Shown here in pieces: positions 45,699 to 46,693 of a DNA stretch of 46,693 bases. A program made the translations under genes and the position numbers. This stretch comes from DATJZH01 sp035499215 (GTDB taxonomy: Bacteria; Actinomycetota; Actinomycetes; Streptosporangiales; Streptosporangiaceae), in assembly GCA_035499215.1 (NCBI GenBank), contig DATJZH010000409.1, positions 1 through 46,693 on the forward strand, in the 5' to 3' direction. Positions within the stretch are counted from its first letter, which is position 1. Every line of letters begins with the position of its first letter. A model generated the notes under the pieces. That model saw only the letters and a program-made list of their open reading frames with translations, searched no databases and had not been told where the DNA came from.

Positions 45699-46693
45699 AT
45701 GACTAGATTGCGCGTGCTGGCCGCGATGTCGGGCGGCGTCGACTCCGCGGTGGCCGCCGCCCGGGCGGCCGAGGCTGGCCATGACGTGACCGGCGTGCAC
45801 CTCGCCCTGTCCGCCAGCCCGCGGTCGTACCGGACCGGGGCCCGCGGCTGCTGCACGCTGGAGGATGCACGGGACGCGCGCCGCGCCGCGGACGTGATCG
45901 GCATCCCGTTCTACGTCTGGGACATGGCCGAGCGCTTCCACGCCGACGTCGTCCGGGATTTCGTCGACGAGTACGCCCGCGGCAACACGCCCAATCCCTG
46001 CCTGCGCTGCAACGAGAAGATCAAGTTCGCGGCCGTGCTTGACCGGGCCGTCGCACTGGGCTTCGACGCAGTCTGCACCGGCCACTACGCCCGTCTTGTG
46101 CCGGCGGACCGGAACGTGCCGGGCCCGCGCCTGGCCCGCAGCGTGGACCAGGCCAAGGATCAGTCCTACGTCCTCGCGGTGCTCACCAGCGAGCAGCTGG
46201 CCCGGGCAGTGTTCCCGCTCGGGTGTTCCGCCAAGGACCACGTCCGCAAGGAAGCCGCCGAGCGCGGCCTCGCCGTCGCCGGCAAGCCCGACAGCCACGA
46301 CGTGTGCTTCATCCCCGACGGGGACACCAGGATGTTCCTGCAGCGCCAGTTCGGTGCCGTGCCGGGCAGCATCGTCGACACCGGCGGCACGGTCGTCGGC
46401 AGCCACGACGGCAGCTACGGCTTCACCATCGGCCAGCGCCGCGGCCTGCACCTCAGCCGCCCGGCCCCGGACGGCAGGCCCCGGTACGTCCTGGACATCG
46501 AGCCGGTCTCGGGCACGGTAACGGTCGGCCCGCCAGAGGCCCTGGATGTATTCACCATCGAGGCTCAGCGTCCGGTCTGGACTGGCTGTCTGCCTCCGGC
46601 AGGGCCCATCGACTGCCTGGCCCAGCTGCGCGCGCACGGCGAGCCGGTGCCCGCATCCGCATGGCTGGACGGCAGCACTCTGCGGATCATCCT
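45699..46693 (+). CDS. mnmA: tRNA-specific 2-thiouridylase MnmA (3' end outside window)
   Basis: About 331 codons are present from ATG 45699 (MTRLRVLAAMSGGVDSAVAA); the frame runs off the right edge. It activates U34 of Glu, Gln and Lys tRNAs with ATP and inserts sulfur. Motifs: P-loop SGGVDS (11-16), GNTPNPCLRCNEKIKF with the first catalytic-type Cys, TGHYARL, SVDQAKDQSYVLAVL, GKPDSHDVCFIPDG with the second Cys, and YGFTIGQRRGLHLSRPAPDG. Both cysteines for persulfide transfer are present. It follows a cysteine desulfurase gene by 86 bases. Confidence 0.97.
   Translation, partial: MTRLRVLAAMSGGVDSAVAAARAAEAGHDVTGVHLALSASPRSYRTGARGCCTLEDARDARRAADVIGIPFYVWDMAERFHADVVRDFVDEYARGNTPNPCLRCNEKIKFAAVLDRAVALGFDAVCTGHYARLVPADRNVPGPRLARSVDQAKDQSYVLAVLTSEQLARAVFPLGCSAKDHVRKEAAERGLAVAGKPDSHDVCFIPDGDTRMFLQRQFGAVPGSIVDTGGTVVGSHDGSYGFTIGQRRGLHLSRPAPDGRPRYVLDIEPVSGTVTVGPPEALDVFTIEAQRPVWTGCLPPAGPIDCLAQLRAHGEPVPASAWLDGSTLRII

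Noticed and set aside
1..46693. tRNA/rRNA genes, CRISPR arrays, insertion sequences, phage genes
   Set aside because: None seen on reading both strands: no T-loop-like GGTTCGAATC blocks with matching stems, no regularly spaced repeats, no transposase or integrase pattern. Small RNAs cannot be excluded by eye.

Overview
This is a very GC-rich window from an actinobacterium. The evidence is a complete GlgE maltosyltransferase operon, a BldC-type small regulator, a Ser/Thr kinase paired with an FHA protein, DUF3017 and DUF6350 membrane proteins, GC-rich codon third positions, many GTG starts, and many start codons that lie directly behind a TANNNT -10 box (leaderless transcripts). The gene set resembles Streptomyces/Streptosporangiales-type filamentous actinomycetes. 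The species cannot be named from the sequence. No tRNA, rRNA, CRISPR array, prophage or insertion sequence was seen.

Layout. 1-1.2 kb: 3' part of a Nudix-NYN fusion gene and a methyltransferase relic. 1.2-12 kb: alpha-glucan metabolism, with glgE-treS-mak-glgB on the minus strand and divergent glgP on the plus strand. 12-17 kb: a BldC-like regulator, an enoyl-CoA hydratase with a small unknown protein, and a membrane Ser/Thr kinase convergent with an FHA-HTH protein. 17-20 kb: an internally deleted citrate synthase, a DUF3017 membrane protein, NADP-isocitrate dehydrogenase and malate dehydrogenase. 20-23.4 kb: a CNNM/CBS transporter-like protein and guaA. 23.4-29.7 kb, minus strand: kynureninase, a CoxG-like protein with unusual extra domains, the tail of a lost coxM, a PIG-L deacetylase, an aminoaldehyde dehydrogenase and a saccharopine-dehydrogenase-like protein, with a divergent APC permease at 29.9 kb. 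31.5-46.7 kb: pcrA, a B12-binding mutase subunit, sucC-sucD, DUF6350, a Pro-rich membrane protein, purN-purH, folD, etfB-etfA, a cysteine desulfurase and the 5' part of mnmA.

How the genes work together. GlgE, TreS, Mak and GlgB form the known route trehalose -> maltose -> maltose 1-phosphate -> branched alpha-glucan, and GlgP can release glucose 1-phosphate from the polymer. The icd, mdh and sucCD genes belong to the TCA cycle. purN/purH/folD/guaA serve purine and one-carbon metabolism. The desulfurase and MnmA form a likely sulfur relay to tRNA 2-thiouridine.

The most unusual items are: (1) a CoxG (SRPBCC) protein fused to a domain closely resembling the RNA polymerase alpha-subunit C-terminal domain plus a C-terminal membrane anchor, beside a truncated coxM; (2) a 97-codon citrate synthase made only of the N- and C-terminal ends, in frame and with a good ribosome site; (3) a triple 11-bp repeat that separates treS from its ribosome site; (4) three relic genes and many short tandem duplications, several at gene ends, in one 47-kb stretch; (5) a recurring leaderless promoter geometry.
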